A DNA stretch of 64,000 nucleotides from Rhineura floridana. Taxonomy: Eukaryota > Chordata > Lepidosauria > Squamata > Rhineuridae. Positions 43,319 to 54,600 of the stretch are shown one piece after another. The stretch is taken from assembly GCF_030035675.1 (NCBI RefSeq), contig NC_084482.1, positions 225,723,943 to 225,787,942 on the forward strand, read 5' to 3'. The first letter of the stretch is position 1. The number at the start of each line of letters is the position of its first letter. Under the pieces are notes generated by a model. That model saw nothing but the letters and a program-made list of their open reading frames with translations, was not told where the DNA came from and searched no databases. The translations under genes were made by a program, and so were the position numbers.

Positions 43319-43664
43319 GGCTCTCTGAATAGGGTTTTCACGGTAAGCGGTATTCAGAGGGGTTTTACCATTGCCTCCCTCTGAGTCTAGTCCTGCCCAG
43401 CTGGCTAGGGCCTGCTTAGCTTGCCACAGCTGCACAAGCCTGCCACTTCCTTGTCTGCAACTGCCAGCTGGGGGGCAACTGGGTTCCTTGGGATTATGCA
43501 GCTTGCCCACGGCTGCACAGGTGGCAGGGCACGTAACCCCTGAGCCACTCACTGTGGGGGTGATCTTTAGCTGGCCCTTGACACCCAGGAGACACAAGTG
43601 GGGATTTGAACTCACAGACTCTGGACTCCAAGCCAGGCTGTCCTCCCCACTGTGCTATACCAGT
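43319..43664 (-). mobile_element. Second tRNA SINE abutting the palindrome edge
   Basis: Read on +: 'ctgaatagggttttcacggt', 'aagcggtattcagaggggtt', and at the far end 'ggggatttgaactcacagac', a reversed tRNA-like head. Related to the SINE at 12,302-13,938. Confidence 0.65.
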
Positions 43665-44029
43665 TTTTTAAGTTACGAACTAAACCATAAAACTTTCTGT
43701 AGAGTCAGGCTCAGGCTGGATTGAAACACATCACTATGACATCATGTATGATGTCACAAGTAGGATAAGCTCCAAGTCTCAGCAAAATGAGAGCCAGTTA
43801 ACAGTCAGGCCAGGCTTCATGCTCTCAAAGTGGCTCTTCAGGAAAGGTGATGAAAAGGTAACATTTGGGCCTCCATTAACTTTTACCATAGGAGAAGGAT
43901 TTTGGAACTTTTTGTATAGGACATTCACATTCTCTTTATCTGTGTACCTTGTCAAGTAAACTGCCGCCATTTCTATATTTTGGTGCCCTTCACATATTTA
44001 ATAATAATAATAATAATAATAATAAAAGC
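43665..44029. other. Intergenic, with short AAT microsatellite
   Basis: No gene recognised. (AAT)n at 44,000-44,026. Confidence 0.35.
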
Positions 44030-44950
44030 CTTAGAGTATGACTCTATTGTTTCTCCTGCATATCTCAGCAGCTTTTGATACCGTTGACTGTGATAGCCCC
44101 CTGGACCATCTCTGTAGGTTGAGAGCACAAAATTACTCTGGTTTCACTCATACTTACAGGGTCGGTTCCAGAGAGTAGTTTTGGGTGACAATGCCTCAGG
44201 TACCTGGCAACTGAGCTGCATATGAAGTCACTTTGGGCAGTCGTTAAGAGATCTTGGGCAAGGTGCCACCAGTATGTTGATACCTAGCGCTATTTCTCTG
44301 TAATGTCTGAATCAGGAGAGGCCATGCATGTTCTAAACAGATGCCTGGGTGCACTCATGAGTCGGATGAGGGCTACCTGTTTTCAATCACAAATCCACAG
44401 GCATGTCATGGACCATCCAAATGAAGCTTATAGACCATTGGTGGTCTGTGGGTCAGTTTGGGAAACCCTGTCATAAATAACTTCAGACCACTGATATCTA
44501 GCAGTCCATCTTTCCCAGTACAGACCGAGCTGATCTTTAAGATCCCCTGAGCAGATCCTTGTTGGCTGTACCACAACTGTGGGATTGTCTCTTGGTAACA
44601 ACGCAGAAGCAGACCTTCCCTGTGATTGCACCAACCCTCTGGAATGCCCTCCATCAGGTATTTCGTGGAACAGTGACAATGCTCTTTAAATGCTTAATAT
44701 GCTTACCCTAGCTTTTGTGGACTCTGACTCTGAGGCCTGTATCCAACTTAAGTTCTACTCAGAGGAGATCCATTTTTTAAAAAAACAATCTGCATACTGC
44801 TCAGTGTTAGTTGTGATATACAGTTTTGTTTTTATCTCATGTTTAGGAAGTGTTATTGAATGTTGTTGTGGTGTTTTCAGGTAAACAACTTTGAGATTTG
44901 TATTATGTTAAGCTGATTGTGGGGGGGGGTTGTATAAATAAATATCAGCC
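44030..44950 (+). mobile_element. Old L2 LINE remnant
   Basis: An RT remnant with 'ISAAFDTVD' near 44,065, a C-terminal remnant around 44,600-44,700 ('PTLWNAL'-like), and an L2-style tail to 44,950. Many breaks. Confidence 0.55.
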
Positions 44951-45078
44951 GTAGCAAGTTCATCCCACTCTTCAGCCCAAAATATATCCCAGAGCAGGTT
45001 ACTGTTGGGTCAAAATGAATTATGGAAGAAATAAAATTGATTTCGGTTTATTTGCCCCTAACCTGACCCCCATTCCAG

Positions 45079-45303
45079 GAAGATTTGCAGAAAGAACTTT
45101 GGTCCAGGATACAAACTGAATTCAGCTTTTCACATGCTCAAGAGGAGCTCGAGAGAGCCCTGTCCCAGGACAGCTACAGCACTTACTTCAGTGTCCAAAC
45201 CGTGGCACACGCCTTAAATGCTGCATATTCACCCAGATCAAAGTGGATGCTGAGGGGGAGTGGAGGAGACAGGTTGGACCATCAAAGGCTACAGCCATGG
45301 CAG
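45079..45303 (+). CDS. V2R vomeronasal receptor, exon of the ligand-binding domain
   Basis: 225 bp, phase 0 at both ends; acceptor 'cccccattccag' at 45,078 and donor 'gtattt' at 45,304. It reads [15 protein letters not shown], then [29 protein letters not shown] and DHQRLQPWQ. The QDSYS-x-VAHAL-x-AYS and LQPWQ signatures are those of the V2R (family C GPCR) Venus-flytrap region. The usual V2R exon here is several times longer, and its upstream part is not seen; an in-frame TGA lies just before the acceptor. Either the exon was shortened or the boundary was remade. Confidence 0.75.
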
Positions 45304-46261
45304 GTATTTCCCTTCCCTATTTGCAAATTGCAATCCATTGTCCCAACTGCAAAGTCAAATTTAATAGCGAGACAACACTGCCAATTTCCAAGGCAAATCC
45401 AATTGGTGAGAGGGATGAGTGAGAATTTCAATTCAGTTCGCATTTCAAGCAGAATTTATCAAATTCGCAATTTCTGAAACAATATGAGAACTGAAACACA
45501 GCCATCCTTTGACATTTGCATTTATTAGAATTTTGGGATGCAGTTGGCCAAGTAAAGAACATTTACAAAATGCATGTATTAGGGGAAAGTCTGCATAAAA
45601 AAGAATGCATGAGTGAAACATGCAAAAAGGCATGAAATGATGAGAAATGGCTTACAAAAATGTGTACCTTTGTCAAAACTGCCCACAAAAATGTGTTTAT
45701 TTGTAAAAATTTGGACTAAAATGATAGAGAATTTTCAAAAATTTTAAAAAACAATGAGCCATTGAGAGAACCAAAGATGACAGATCTTTCCATCCCTACT
45801 CCTGATAGAGGTCAACCTTTCCCCCCCATACGGTCATGTCAGAAGACACACACCCCATATCTAATGATTCCTCCTTGGAGCCCTTAGGGATATCCAGCTT
45901 TCTTAGCTGAGATTGGACTGCCTTCATCTCCCCTCTATGTCTCTGCTGGGCCTTCAAGTTGCCCATCAACCGTGAGCATCTGGAACAGCCTGAGCAAGCT
46001 GACTGGTCACAGTCCTTCCCATTATGGTGAGGTGTACTGCATTTCCATTGACTTAAATGTAAGCGTTCCTGTACCACCCTTTCTGAAAAGACCACAGGGC
46101 AATTTACAATACAATGCAAAAACAAGATAGTAAAAACAGTTAAAGACAGTTTTTAAGAACAATGCAAAGTAACTGTGGATAGGATAAAACACAGCACTAA
46201 AGGAACATCTCAGGCAAAGTCCTTTTCATCCAGCTAAAATTGTTTTCAACTATTCTGAAAA

Positions 46262-46385
46262 CACAGGAACACAAGCAGAGCCTGCTGGATCAGGCTGGTG
46301 ACCCACCTTGTCCAGCATCCTGTTCTTATAGTGGCCAACCAGACGTCCATGGGAAGCCTGCAAGCAGGACCTGAGTGCAAGAGAA
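46262..46385 (-). mobile_element. CR1/L3-type 3' end, antisense
   Basis: Read on +: 'gcctgctggatcaggctgg', 'tccagcatcctgttcttata' and 'aagcctgcaagcaggacc', the reverse of the 3' UTR at 37,480-37,617. Confidence 0.7.
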
Positions 46386-46679
46386 GATATGTTTTTTATT
46401 TAAATTATAGTACCTGTTTCTAAAGTTGCATCTATGCCCATAAATTAGCATGTGCCAACCAGTGTCCTCTTTTCTGGGGTGGTGTAAATGGTACTGAAAG
46501 CTGTTGCAGCCTGAAGATAAGAGCCTTCGCATGTGCAGAGTTCCACACAATCTGGAACCCTGAGTGATTCAGGTTTTGGGTCACAGGGAAACTGGTATGT
46601 GAAAGCTCTCCCTCCCTTCAGACATCTACCATGAGGCAGAGGAGCCACTCTGCACAGGTGCACATCACCCTCATATGCT

Positions 46680-46960
46680 GATCTTGACTGTCTGCCTGTG
46701 AAGGGCCCTCTCTGCAGTGGCCCCTGTACTGTGGAATAACCTTCCCTATAGATGCAAAAGGCAACTGGAGAAGTGGCATTCTACCATCTACTTATGCCTA
46801 TTCACATAGGAATCCTCAAGCACTGACTTTTAATACTGTCCCGATAAGAAATGTAATTATCTGTGGTATTTCTGACATTTTTTAAGAAGTATTTTATTGC
46901 CTTTTGTATTGAACCTCTTCTGGAAACCTTCTTGTTACTTTATATGAAATGTTGTAATCA
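46680..46960 (+). mobile_element. L2 C-terminal remnant
   Basis: The translation retains ALSAVAPVLWNNLPY and a short downstream segment, the L2 C-terminal signature, within the V2R intron. Confidence 0.55.
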
Positions 46961-47107
46961 CTAATACAGACAATCTGAAGAGCGCTTATAGTCTAGAAGA
47001 GAAGTGCACCGGCCCCAATTCAGGAGAGCGCAGAGTGAGCAGGGCTGAGATATCCAACACAGTTTCCTATTGTGTCTTCATGCTGATGTTCCCCCCTGTC
47101 ATTCCAG

Positions 47108-47335
47108 CTTCACCATTTCCTGAGAGAAATCCGGTTTCTGAACACTTCCGTGGGTGGGCTGCATTTGGATGGGAAGGGGAAGCTGCCAGCCACCTACGAT
47201 ATCGAGAACTGGGTGATGTTTCCCAATGAGTCTCGGGTCAGAGTGAAAGTGGGGAGTATAGAGAGAGGAGCGTCAGCTGGCATAAAGTTCTCCATTAACC
47301 CAGAAGCCATTGTGTGGCCCAAGTGGTTTAACAAG
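47108..47335 (+). CDS. V2R receptor exon (Venus-flytrap end)
   Basis: 228 bp, 76 codons in phase 0; acceptor 'gtcattccag'. It reads LHHFLREIRFLNTSVGG, KGKLPATYDIENWVMFPN, VKVGSIERGASAG and AIVWPKWFNK, the standard family C segment linking the flytrap to the cysteine-rich domain. It follows the LQPWQ end of the previous exon. The donor is AAG|GCAGGA, a GC rather than GT donor. GC-AG introns are a minor accepted class, but here it could also mark decay. Confidence 0.85.
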
Positions 47336-47478
47336 GCAGGAGACACTTCTTAAGCTCTAATAATTTCTTGAATAATTCACATGGAACTGTAACTATAATC
47401 CCTTTCACCCTGAGGAAGTAGAGTCCTCTTGAATATGGAACTGGCAACCCAGGAAGCCACCCCCTCATGCAATAGTAT

Positions 47479-47487
<9 letters not shown>

Positions 47488-47530
<43 letters not shown>

Positions 47531-47592
47531 CAGTAGTAGTAGTAGTAGTAGTTACTCATACTAGTACTTACTCGTACCACTAGTAGTAGTCG
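47488..47592. repeat. (AGT)n trinucleotide microsatellite
   Basis: About twenty near-perfect AGT/TAG repeats with a single interruption (agcagt), then imperfect 'actagtactt' copies, in the V2R intron. Tyr-rich frames over it are not coding. Confidence 0.9.
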
Positions 47593-47962
47593 TTTTCAAG
47601 ATACAATTTTAGGTAGCATTTTCAGCTGAGCCTTTGTTTAATTCCTCCACTTCTTCAGTGTGTTTTCCTGATGCTGTGATTTTACTACTGTTATTCTAGG
47701 ATTGTTCTTTTGTTACTGTACCTTTTTGTATCGAAAGGTGGCATATAGATGTTGAAACAAACAGGCAAATACATCAAAGAGGTTTTCCTACCATGTCGAT
47801 CTGCATCAATAGTGCTTCCTTAAAAAGGAGGCTGGGATCACTTGGGGTCAGGGGAACAAGAGATGCTGTTGGTCCCTTTCTGGCTGGGAAGGTGTGGATG
47901 GAACCCATTTCCATAGACATAAATACTTTACCCTTGACGCCCCTTCTTCTCTTTATGGTTAG

Positions 47963-48089
47963 ACCGTCCCTCGCTCCAGGTGTACCAAAAGCTGTCCCCC
48001 TGGATATTCCAAGGTGGCTCGAGAAGGAGAGCCAGTTTGCTGCTATGGTTGTGCTCCGTGTGCAGAAGGAACATTCTCCCCTCAGGAAG
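47963..48089 (+). CDS. V2R receptor exon (cysteine-rich domain)
   Basis: 127 bp; acceptor 'ctttatggttag' at 47,962 and donor 'gtgggt' at 48,090. It reads [30 protein letters not shown] and EGTFSPQE plus one base. The cysteine spacing is that of the NCD3G nine-cysteine domain that couples ligand binding to the membrane core. It joins in frame to NK at the end of the previous exon and, through the split codon G|AT, to DADHC in the next. Open frames in other phases are shadows. Confidence 0.85.
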
Positions 48090-48306
48090 GTGGGTGACTT
48101 CAAGGGAGAAGGCATGAAATAAGTCAATGAATAAACCTCTCCCACATCATGGGCTCCTGCTGGGAGGAAGGGTGGGATATAAATCCAATACTAAATAAAT
48201 AAATAAAAATAGATCAGCATCTTGTTTCAAAATGGCTAACATAGATGATTATGGATATCAATGACACTAAAGGCACTCTTTATGCTAAAATCAATATTTT
48301 TCCCAG

Positions 48307-49217
48307 ATGCAGACCATTGCACCAAATGTCCAGAAGATCAGCATTCAAACAAGGACCATAATCAATGTATCCCCAAGTTTATTACCTTCCTGGCTTACAA
48401 AGAACATTTAGGGATCCTCCTGGCTTCCTTTGCCCTATTCTTGTCCTTAACCACAAGCATTGTGTTAGGAATCTTCGTTAAATACAAGGAAACTCCCATA
48501 GTCAAAGCCAACAACCGGGACCTCTCCTACATCCTCCTCATCTCCCTCCTGCTCTCCTTTTTGTCTTCCTTCCTCTTCATTGGCAGGCCAAGGAAACTGA
48601 CCTTCCTTCTCCGACAAACGGCCTTCAGCATCATCTTCTCAGTTGCCGTCTCTTCTATCTTGGCAAAAACCATCACTGTGGTGCTGGCCTTCCTGGCCAC
48701 AAAGCCAGGGAACAAAGCGAGGAGATGGCTGGGGAAGAGTCTGGCCAACTCCATTGTCATTTCCTGTTCCAGTGTCCAAGTTATCATCTGCACCATCTGG
48801 CTGGGCATCTCTCCTCCATTCCCAGAATCTGACAAGCACTCCCAGCCTGGAGAAATCATCCTGCAATGCAATGAAGGGTCTGTTGCCATGTTTTATGGTG
48901 CCCTTGGCTGCATGAGCTTCCTGGCTGCCATCTGCTTCACGGTGGCTTTCCTAGCCAGGAAGCTGCCTGGGGCCTTCAATGAAGCCAAGCTGATCACCTT
49001 CAGCATGCTGGTCTTCTGCAGCGTTTGGGTCTCCTTTGTGCCCACCTACCTGAGCACGAAGGGGAAATACATGGTAGCCGTGCAGGTCTTCTCCATCTTG
49101 GCCTCCAGTGCTGGGCTCCTGGGCTGCATCTTCATCTCCAAGTGCTACATTATTGTACTCAGGCCTGACCTGAATACAAAGGAGCACCTGAGGACAAAAA
49201 CTAAAGATGGCATCTGA
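48307..49217 (+). CDS. V2R receptor terminal exon, seven-transmembrane domain
   Basis: 911 bp, intact, acceptor 'atttttcccag' at 48,306 and stop TGA at 49,215. It starts [15 protein letters not shown], the last cysteines of the NCD3G domain, then seven hydrophobic helices of a family C GPCR. Landmarks are [93 protein letters not shown] and [11 protein letters not shown]. The exon is full length for V2Rs with no frame breaks, and all conserved motifs seem present. In squamates V2Rs are large arrays expressed in vomeronasal neurons, detecting peptide or protein cues. Only the 3' half of the gene is in the window. Confidence 0.93.
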
Positions 49218-49944
49218 TTGTTAACATATTCAGTTTTGACAATTGTTGTCCAGCACACAAGTAATGAAATCCACATGGATCTCTTGGGAATATAGCTCTT
49301 TAGACATAAATCTCTCTTTTTATATATAAATAATTAATCCACAATCACTCTGCAGTGGCCACAGGTCCTTTGGGTTTAATGTTTCGCACGCATTGCTCTA
49401 TCACAGCCTGATTCCCACAACAGTATTAATGCTGATAATGTTCATATAGGATCACCCTGACTGATCTGCACAATCACTTATTTTCTAGGAAATACTGCAC
49501 ACTTAGGCAAGTTAAGATCATCACCAACAACGTTTACTGTTCTTTGTTTCACAACTTTTGAACAAGACACCCAGAGTGGATCACATCCATGTATGCATTG
49601 TAAGCGTTTGTGAATAATCTGATTAACAGTTTAAAGAACAAGACTGTCCTGCATATTCCTTTTTTTGTTTGATTGTTTATAGCTTATGCTGGAGGCACCA
49701 AACATTTTGGGCCAGGGGGTATATTTGGAATTTTGCGAGAGTGCTAAGGATGCCAGTCACAACATGACTGCCTTGGGGGCATGGCATAACAGAAAATTAG
49801 GGAGAGTACAGTCAGTGCTGATTTTCTGCCCACTTGCCCCTGGACAACCTCATGTTTATCATGGGATGTCAGCTATGCCCCGCTAGTCCTGGAGATACTG
49901 CTGTTAATGGCACAACAACTCCAATGCCAATCCTAAACCAAAGC
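49218..49944. other. V2R 3' flank, nothing else recognised
   Basis: AT-rich 3' UTR and flank with no clear repeat. A 3' end cannot be fixed: candidate AATAA-like words occur, none decisive. Confidence 0.4.
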
Positions 49945-50055
49945 CTAGGCTGCCATCCTATACCCACTTACCTGGGAGTAAGCCCCATTAAAGAGAGACT
50001 TACTTCTGAAGTAGGCATGTATACCATTATACTTCAAGTTAACTGTAGGATGAAT
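49945..50055. mobile_element. Squamate palindromic MITE
   Basis: 'cttacctgggagtaagcccc' and 'gagacttacttctgaagtag' flank a short centre, with 'gccatcctata' at one end and a degraded complement at the other. Same family core as the tandem units at 2,777 and 27,838. Confidence 0.55.
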
Positions 50056-50202
50056 CCTTAGAGAGTGCCTGGACAACCGCTCCTGCATAGCAAAAGACAT
50101 GCCTAAGCCTCTATGCAAAGTTTTCACATTTTGCATTTGCCCTTTGAAGGTTGGGGATCTTTAACATCCTCCTGCATTTATTGCGTATTAGTATTTGTAT
50201 AA

Positions 50203-50510
50203 AAAGATCCTCCGTGGCGCAGAGTGGTAAGCGGCGGTAAAGCAGTCGAAGCTCTGCTCACAGCCGGAGTTCGATTCCAATGGAAGGAGGAAGTCAAATC
50301 TCCGGTAAAAGGGGTCGAGGTCCACTCGGCCTTCCATCCATCCGTGGTCGGTAAAATGAGTACCCGGCATATGCTGGGGGGTAAAGAAAGGCCAGGGAAG
50401 GAACTGGCAATCCCACCCCATATATACGGTCTGCCTTGTAAACATTGCAAGACATCACCCTAAGAGTCAAAAACGACTCGCTCTATAAGTGGGGGACACC
50501 TTTACCTTTT
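50203..50510 (+). mobile_element. Full-length Sauria-type tRNA SINE spanning the palindrome edge
   Basis: The tRNA-derived head 'tccgtggcgcagagtggtaa' with B box 'gagttcgattccaa' is followed by 'ggccttccatccatccgtgg', 'gtaaaatgagtacccggc' and the 3' end 'gggggacacctttacctttt'. Arm homology begins at 50,399, inside the SINE body. The 5' part (50,203-50,398) belongs to the spacer. Confidence 0.85.
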
Positions 50511-51156
50511 ATTTGGATAAAATAACTTCTAGGGAGCACCTAATTTCAAAGGAATCCACACAGCCAAAGTGCATTCTGATTGCTAGCAAAAAGGAAGAGC
50601 AAACCACAAAGGTTCCAAGGACTACTAGAAAATAAGACATAAGAAGGAAAAGTGCACCAAAGGGGAAGGGGAAACAGGAGCTGTTCAGGACCCCAGAGAT
50701 TCCTGTTGCCTGGTGTCCAAACAGCTCACATCAGTCACAGCTCTGACTTCAGTCATTGGCTAAAAACACTGATAGTCGGAAGCAGCCAGGCTGGCTCATT
50801 TCACAGAAATCGCTTACAAGGACACCTGCACATCTTGCTTCATAACTTTCTTTGTAGAAGGGCTAGAGACTTACTTTTTAAAAATCTCAGAGGTTTGGAG
50901 CACCTTCCTCAGGGCACCAATCGAGGCCTTCATGGGTACCATAGCTACCACAGTTGTGGGTGTCAGGATTGTGACCCTGGGTTTATACAAATAGCAATGG
51001 GGACGCACAATATATGGTTTGTACAAGGCACAGTTGTGCTTAGTTACTGTACTGTGCTGCTTTGCTTCCCCCCCTCCTGGTTCTGGACTCACCTCACTGA
51101 GGAGAGTTAGGTGAGGAGATAGGTAGTGCTCCTCAAGGGGGGCCCTTTGCAGGATG

Positions 51157-51502
51157 GCCACAGCCCACATGTGCCTGCTTTGAGATTTGTCCTACATGTT
51201 TTAGCATGGCAGCACCTGCCCTTTGGAACACCCTGGAGCTTTCACTGGGTTATTACTATTGAAATGGTACATTATTAATTTGACATGTGATGTTTTATGA
51301 TGACTTTAAATGTCATAATGTTTAGGTAATCATTTGGAGTTATTGTTGGATTGTTATGCTTTGAAATTATTTGAAACAATTGTTATGTTTTTGAATTATT
51401 TCTATTGTCATCATTTGCATTTTCATAAGCCACTTTGAGCATATTTGTATGGAAAAGTGGCATATAAATTCAAGTAATAAATAAATAATAAATAAATAAT
51501 CT
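51157..51502 (+). mobile_element. L2-like LINE 3' end (mirror)
   Basis: Mirror of 42,215-42,560, here in sense orientation, ending 'aaattcaagtaataaataaa'. Confidence 0.5.
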
Positions 51503-52726
51503 GTGGCTGAAGATGGGAGATGGTACGTCTACTGCATTAAATATTCCAATTACTTATTAAGTGTGTCTTTAGTGCTTGTTTCATTTCTTATATTGTATTT
51601 TATTGTATAGTAGTAATAATAATTGCAATACAATTTGAATTATATAGAATATAATCTAGCACAGTGTATTACAATTGCTATAACAGGCAGAAAAAACATT
51701 AAGTGGTTCAGTAATTTTCAAGTTTATTTCTTATATTGTATTTTATTGCATATTATTGTTGTTGTTGTTAAAAGCAATTTCAAAGGGCTTACACATTCCC
51801 TTTTCATGTTGATTGGTTCGTTCATAGGGACCTGGCTGGGACCCAGCTCCCAAAAAAGTGACGGGTCTATGACCCGCTGTGACCCCAGATGACTACATCC
51901 CTGGACTCACAGCTGATGTATGGGTGTGTCAGAGGAGAGAGTTCTGAGTAAGGGGGGAACTTCCTTGTGTGGGAGGTGGAGAGACTTCATCCTGAGATCA
52001 GATGAGGACTTCTCAGAGCAAATATTGTCAACCCACATGTCTGAGTGCACTTCCTTGCCACTTCCCTTGTAAGAAAAAGCTTGTTTTTGCAGGGAAGATT
52101 AGTTGCACAAGACTTCTCTGTCCGCTATAACTGCCCAAGAGTAGAGGCTGGCCCCTTTGGGCAGAAGGGGCATTGCCCCACTGCATGTGTGTGTGCATGT
52201 GTGTGTGCGTGAGTAGACACTGCCAGTGAGCTTCTTTCTCCTTAGCAGTTGTATAGTGGCACATTCAGAAATTCAGGATCCATGATAGTTGCAACCACCA
52301 CCACCCACCTTTTTTTTGCTGCTGGGTTGAGAATGTGATCCTGGTTGATGTCTTTCTCACAACAACAGACATCCCTACAATCCAGTAAGCTTTTAAAGGG
52401 AGAGTGTTAGCTACTGAGGAGAGTCTTCTCTGTGGCTGACTCACCTCCTTTCACTCTGATTGGCTCTAAATAGCAGGAAGGAGCAAGGGAGCATGTTAGA
52501 AGACTTCTCAGTCTTTTTATGCCGATTGGCTCACAGGATGCTGGAGACACAGGGACCCTGCTGGGACCCTGCTCCCAAAAAAGTGCAATGATGTGCTCTA
52601 GCACATGTCCAGTTGGCTTTACTTTGAATCTTACACCACTTGCACTTTAGTTTTCGTTGTCCTGGTATACCGCAGAAAACCAGGAAGCAATCTGGGCTCT
52701 ACAGTGCAGGACAGGACAATTGGGAG

Positions 52727-53187
52727 CAATCATGTCAAGCGCCCACCCCCATCTGCATTCCATAGTGACAGAAAGACCTCAACAGGATCACCACTGGCTT
52801 TGGTTTTGGATTCCATAAGTCTCCAAGGGCAGACCATCTCAATAGGTCCCCCAATTCTACCGAAGGTGACTAGTACTATAAGTCCAAGCTTTACCAGAGT
52901 GGTCTGACAGTAACAGTGGGGTGAGTTAAGCCCCCCCTCAATGTCCAGATTGCCCTGTTCACACACTGAGGCAAAGACCAAAACAAAGGTATGCCCTTCC
53001 TTACACTTTGGCCCAGACAGACAGCCCCATGGTTGCAGGCCATGAAATTCCAATGCAGCTTCAGTGTGGATACTGAAGTCCCTCAAAACAAATGTCATGG
53101 GGTTCTCAAGCTTGAGACCAGCTCTGCCTGCTCAGTTAGGGGGGGCAGTACACCAACAGCATCCCCAGTCTGTCTCATTGCCCCAGT
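52727..53187 (-). mobile_element. Degenerate L2 endonuclease fragment (mirror)
   Basis: Mirror of 40,530-40,990, with one substitution that changes GERLT to GGRLT in the shadow frame. Confidence 0.55.
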
Positions 53188-53786
53188 GTCATGTACAGGC
53201 CCTCATAGCCAACAGCAAGCCACCCCCCCACCTGTGTCTCTCTTACAGCCCTGCCTCCAACAATGACCCAATATAGAGGGCTGCTGGAAACTGCTGATTC
53301 ACTTGTAGTCCCCTCCAACAGAAGCCCTCTGACCACTTCAGTAAGTCTACTCAAGAGGATGCCACAAAGAGGTAGCAAGCAAATAACAAGTACAGTCTCT
53401 CAGTTCAGGTGGCTGGTCTTACTTCTTTCCCTCCTGCTGCTCTGGCTTGAAGCTACACCTGCTGAAATTCCTTCTTTTACACAACTTTTAAAGGTGACAT
53501 AACCCTGCCCTTTATTTTGGATCTGGCCACTCTAGTGACAAAATGAAATGTAAAAATCAAACAGATTTATAACTGGTTTTCAAAGCACTGCCCTCTCCAA
53601 CAGCCCAGGGTCTGACTGTGTGTTACACACAAGAAAAAAAACTTTAACCCATATTCTTACTTACTCAAACGGAAGACCTCAAAACCACCATTTTGACGTT
53701 GTAAAGAAGCCTAAGCACTGCCTGGGTCAACAAATCACAAGCCTGGCTCCCCTTATTGGCTACAATCCTGAAAGGGCGGGATTAGA

Positions 53787-53902
53787 GGCCAGAGCCTGGA
53801 AAAGTTGTTTTTTGAACTATAACTCCCATCAGCCCAATCCAGTGGCCATGCTGGCTGGGGCTGATGGGAGCTGTAGTTTAAAAAAGTAACTTTTCCAAGC
53901 TC
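53787..53902. mobile_element. Short hAT-type palindromic MITE (mirror)
   Basis: Mirror of 39,815-39,930; 'aactcccatcagcccaatcc' and 'ggctgatgggagctgtagtt' form the inner arms. Confidence 0.7.
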
Positions 53903-54126
53903 TGGCTACAAGCTGCTATACAGATGGGTTAGAAAACAGATTAAACAGTTGCGGGGGGGCTGACGTTTTGGTGTATATCTCGGGAACCAGACGACCTAGA
54001 AACTTAGTTTTTTTTTTAATTGAAGCTGAGAGTCCAGAGATTAAGGTAGGGGTGGCTCTGGGTGTCACCCCCCTCTCAGTGTCACCCGGGTGTGGTCCAC
54101 ACCCCCCACCTGCTTAGTGACACCCC

Positions 54127-54600
54127 TGGGAAGTGCCGTCCTTCCTCAGAGCTACTACGAGGCTGTGTGCAATTGCCCGGGCTCCTCTTTTTCTGCTTTC
54201 CAACTCTAAACTCTGAAGGCTGACCCTGAAGGAAAACAAAAGCCCTGCCGGGGGATTGGTTGCAACAGAGAGGAAATTGAATCGGAGGTTCCTTAAAACA
54301 TCCCCTTGATAATTTAGCTGCACTTCACGAGAGAAGCTTATAAAATGACCACAATTCTTTGGGGAAATCACGTGCTTTAAATGTGCAGTGGATGTGCTTT
54401 AAATGTATGACCCTTGAGATCTTTTCCAATTGGCTTCCGACTTCTACCCGGCCGTATCTGGTCGCCAACCTCTTCCGTAATTGGCAAAGACTCCCTTTCA
54501 GCAGGAGGGGCTGGTTGTGTCTGCCCTGTGTTGCAGTTTTACATTTACCAATTTTGTGGAAACATGCTGCAGCATATACAGGCAATCCCACCCCATATAT
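54127..54600 (-). repeat. ZNF-associated module (mirror)
   Basis: Mirror of 39,110-39,590, no difference noticed. Confidence 0.6.

Larger units (their letters stand above)
45304..47107. other. V2R intron with repeat debris
   Basis: It contains an antisense CR1/L3 tail (46,262-46,385), an L2-like antisense tail near 46,060-46,210, and a sense L2 C-terminus with tail around 46,680-46,960. No other gene. Confidence 0.5.
43319..50398. other. Single-copy spacer of the inverted repeat
   Basis: The 7,080-bp region between the arms has no inverted or direct counterpart in the window. It holds old L2/CR1 debris, a trinucleotide repeat and the V2R exons. Confidence 0.85.

Noticed and set aside
47377-47580. 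Tyrosine-rich minus-strand frame
   Set aside because: Translation of the (AGT)n microsatellite.
50203-50290. Genuine tRNA gene
   Set aside because: The tRNA-like head continues into a SINE body and tail; no complete cloverleaf with an acceptor stem is evident.
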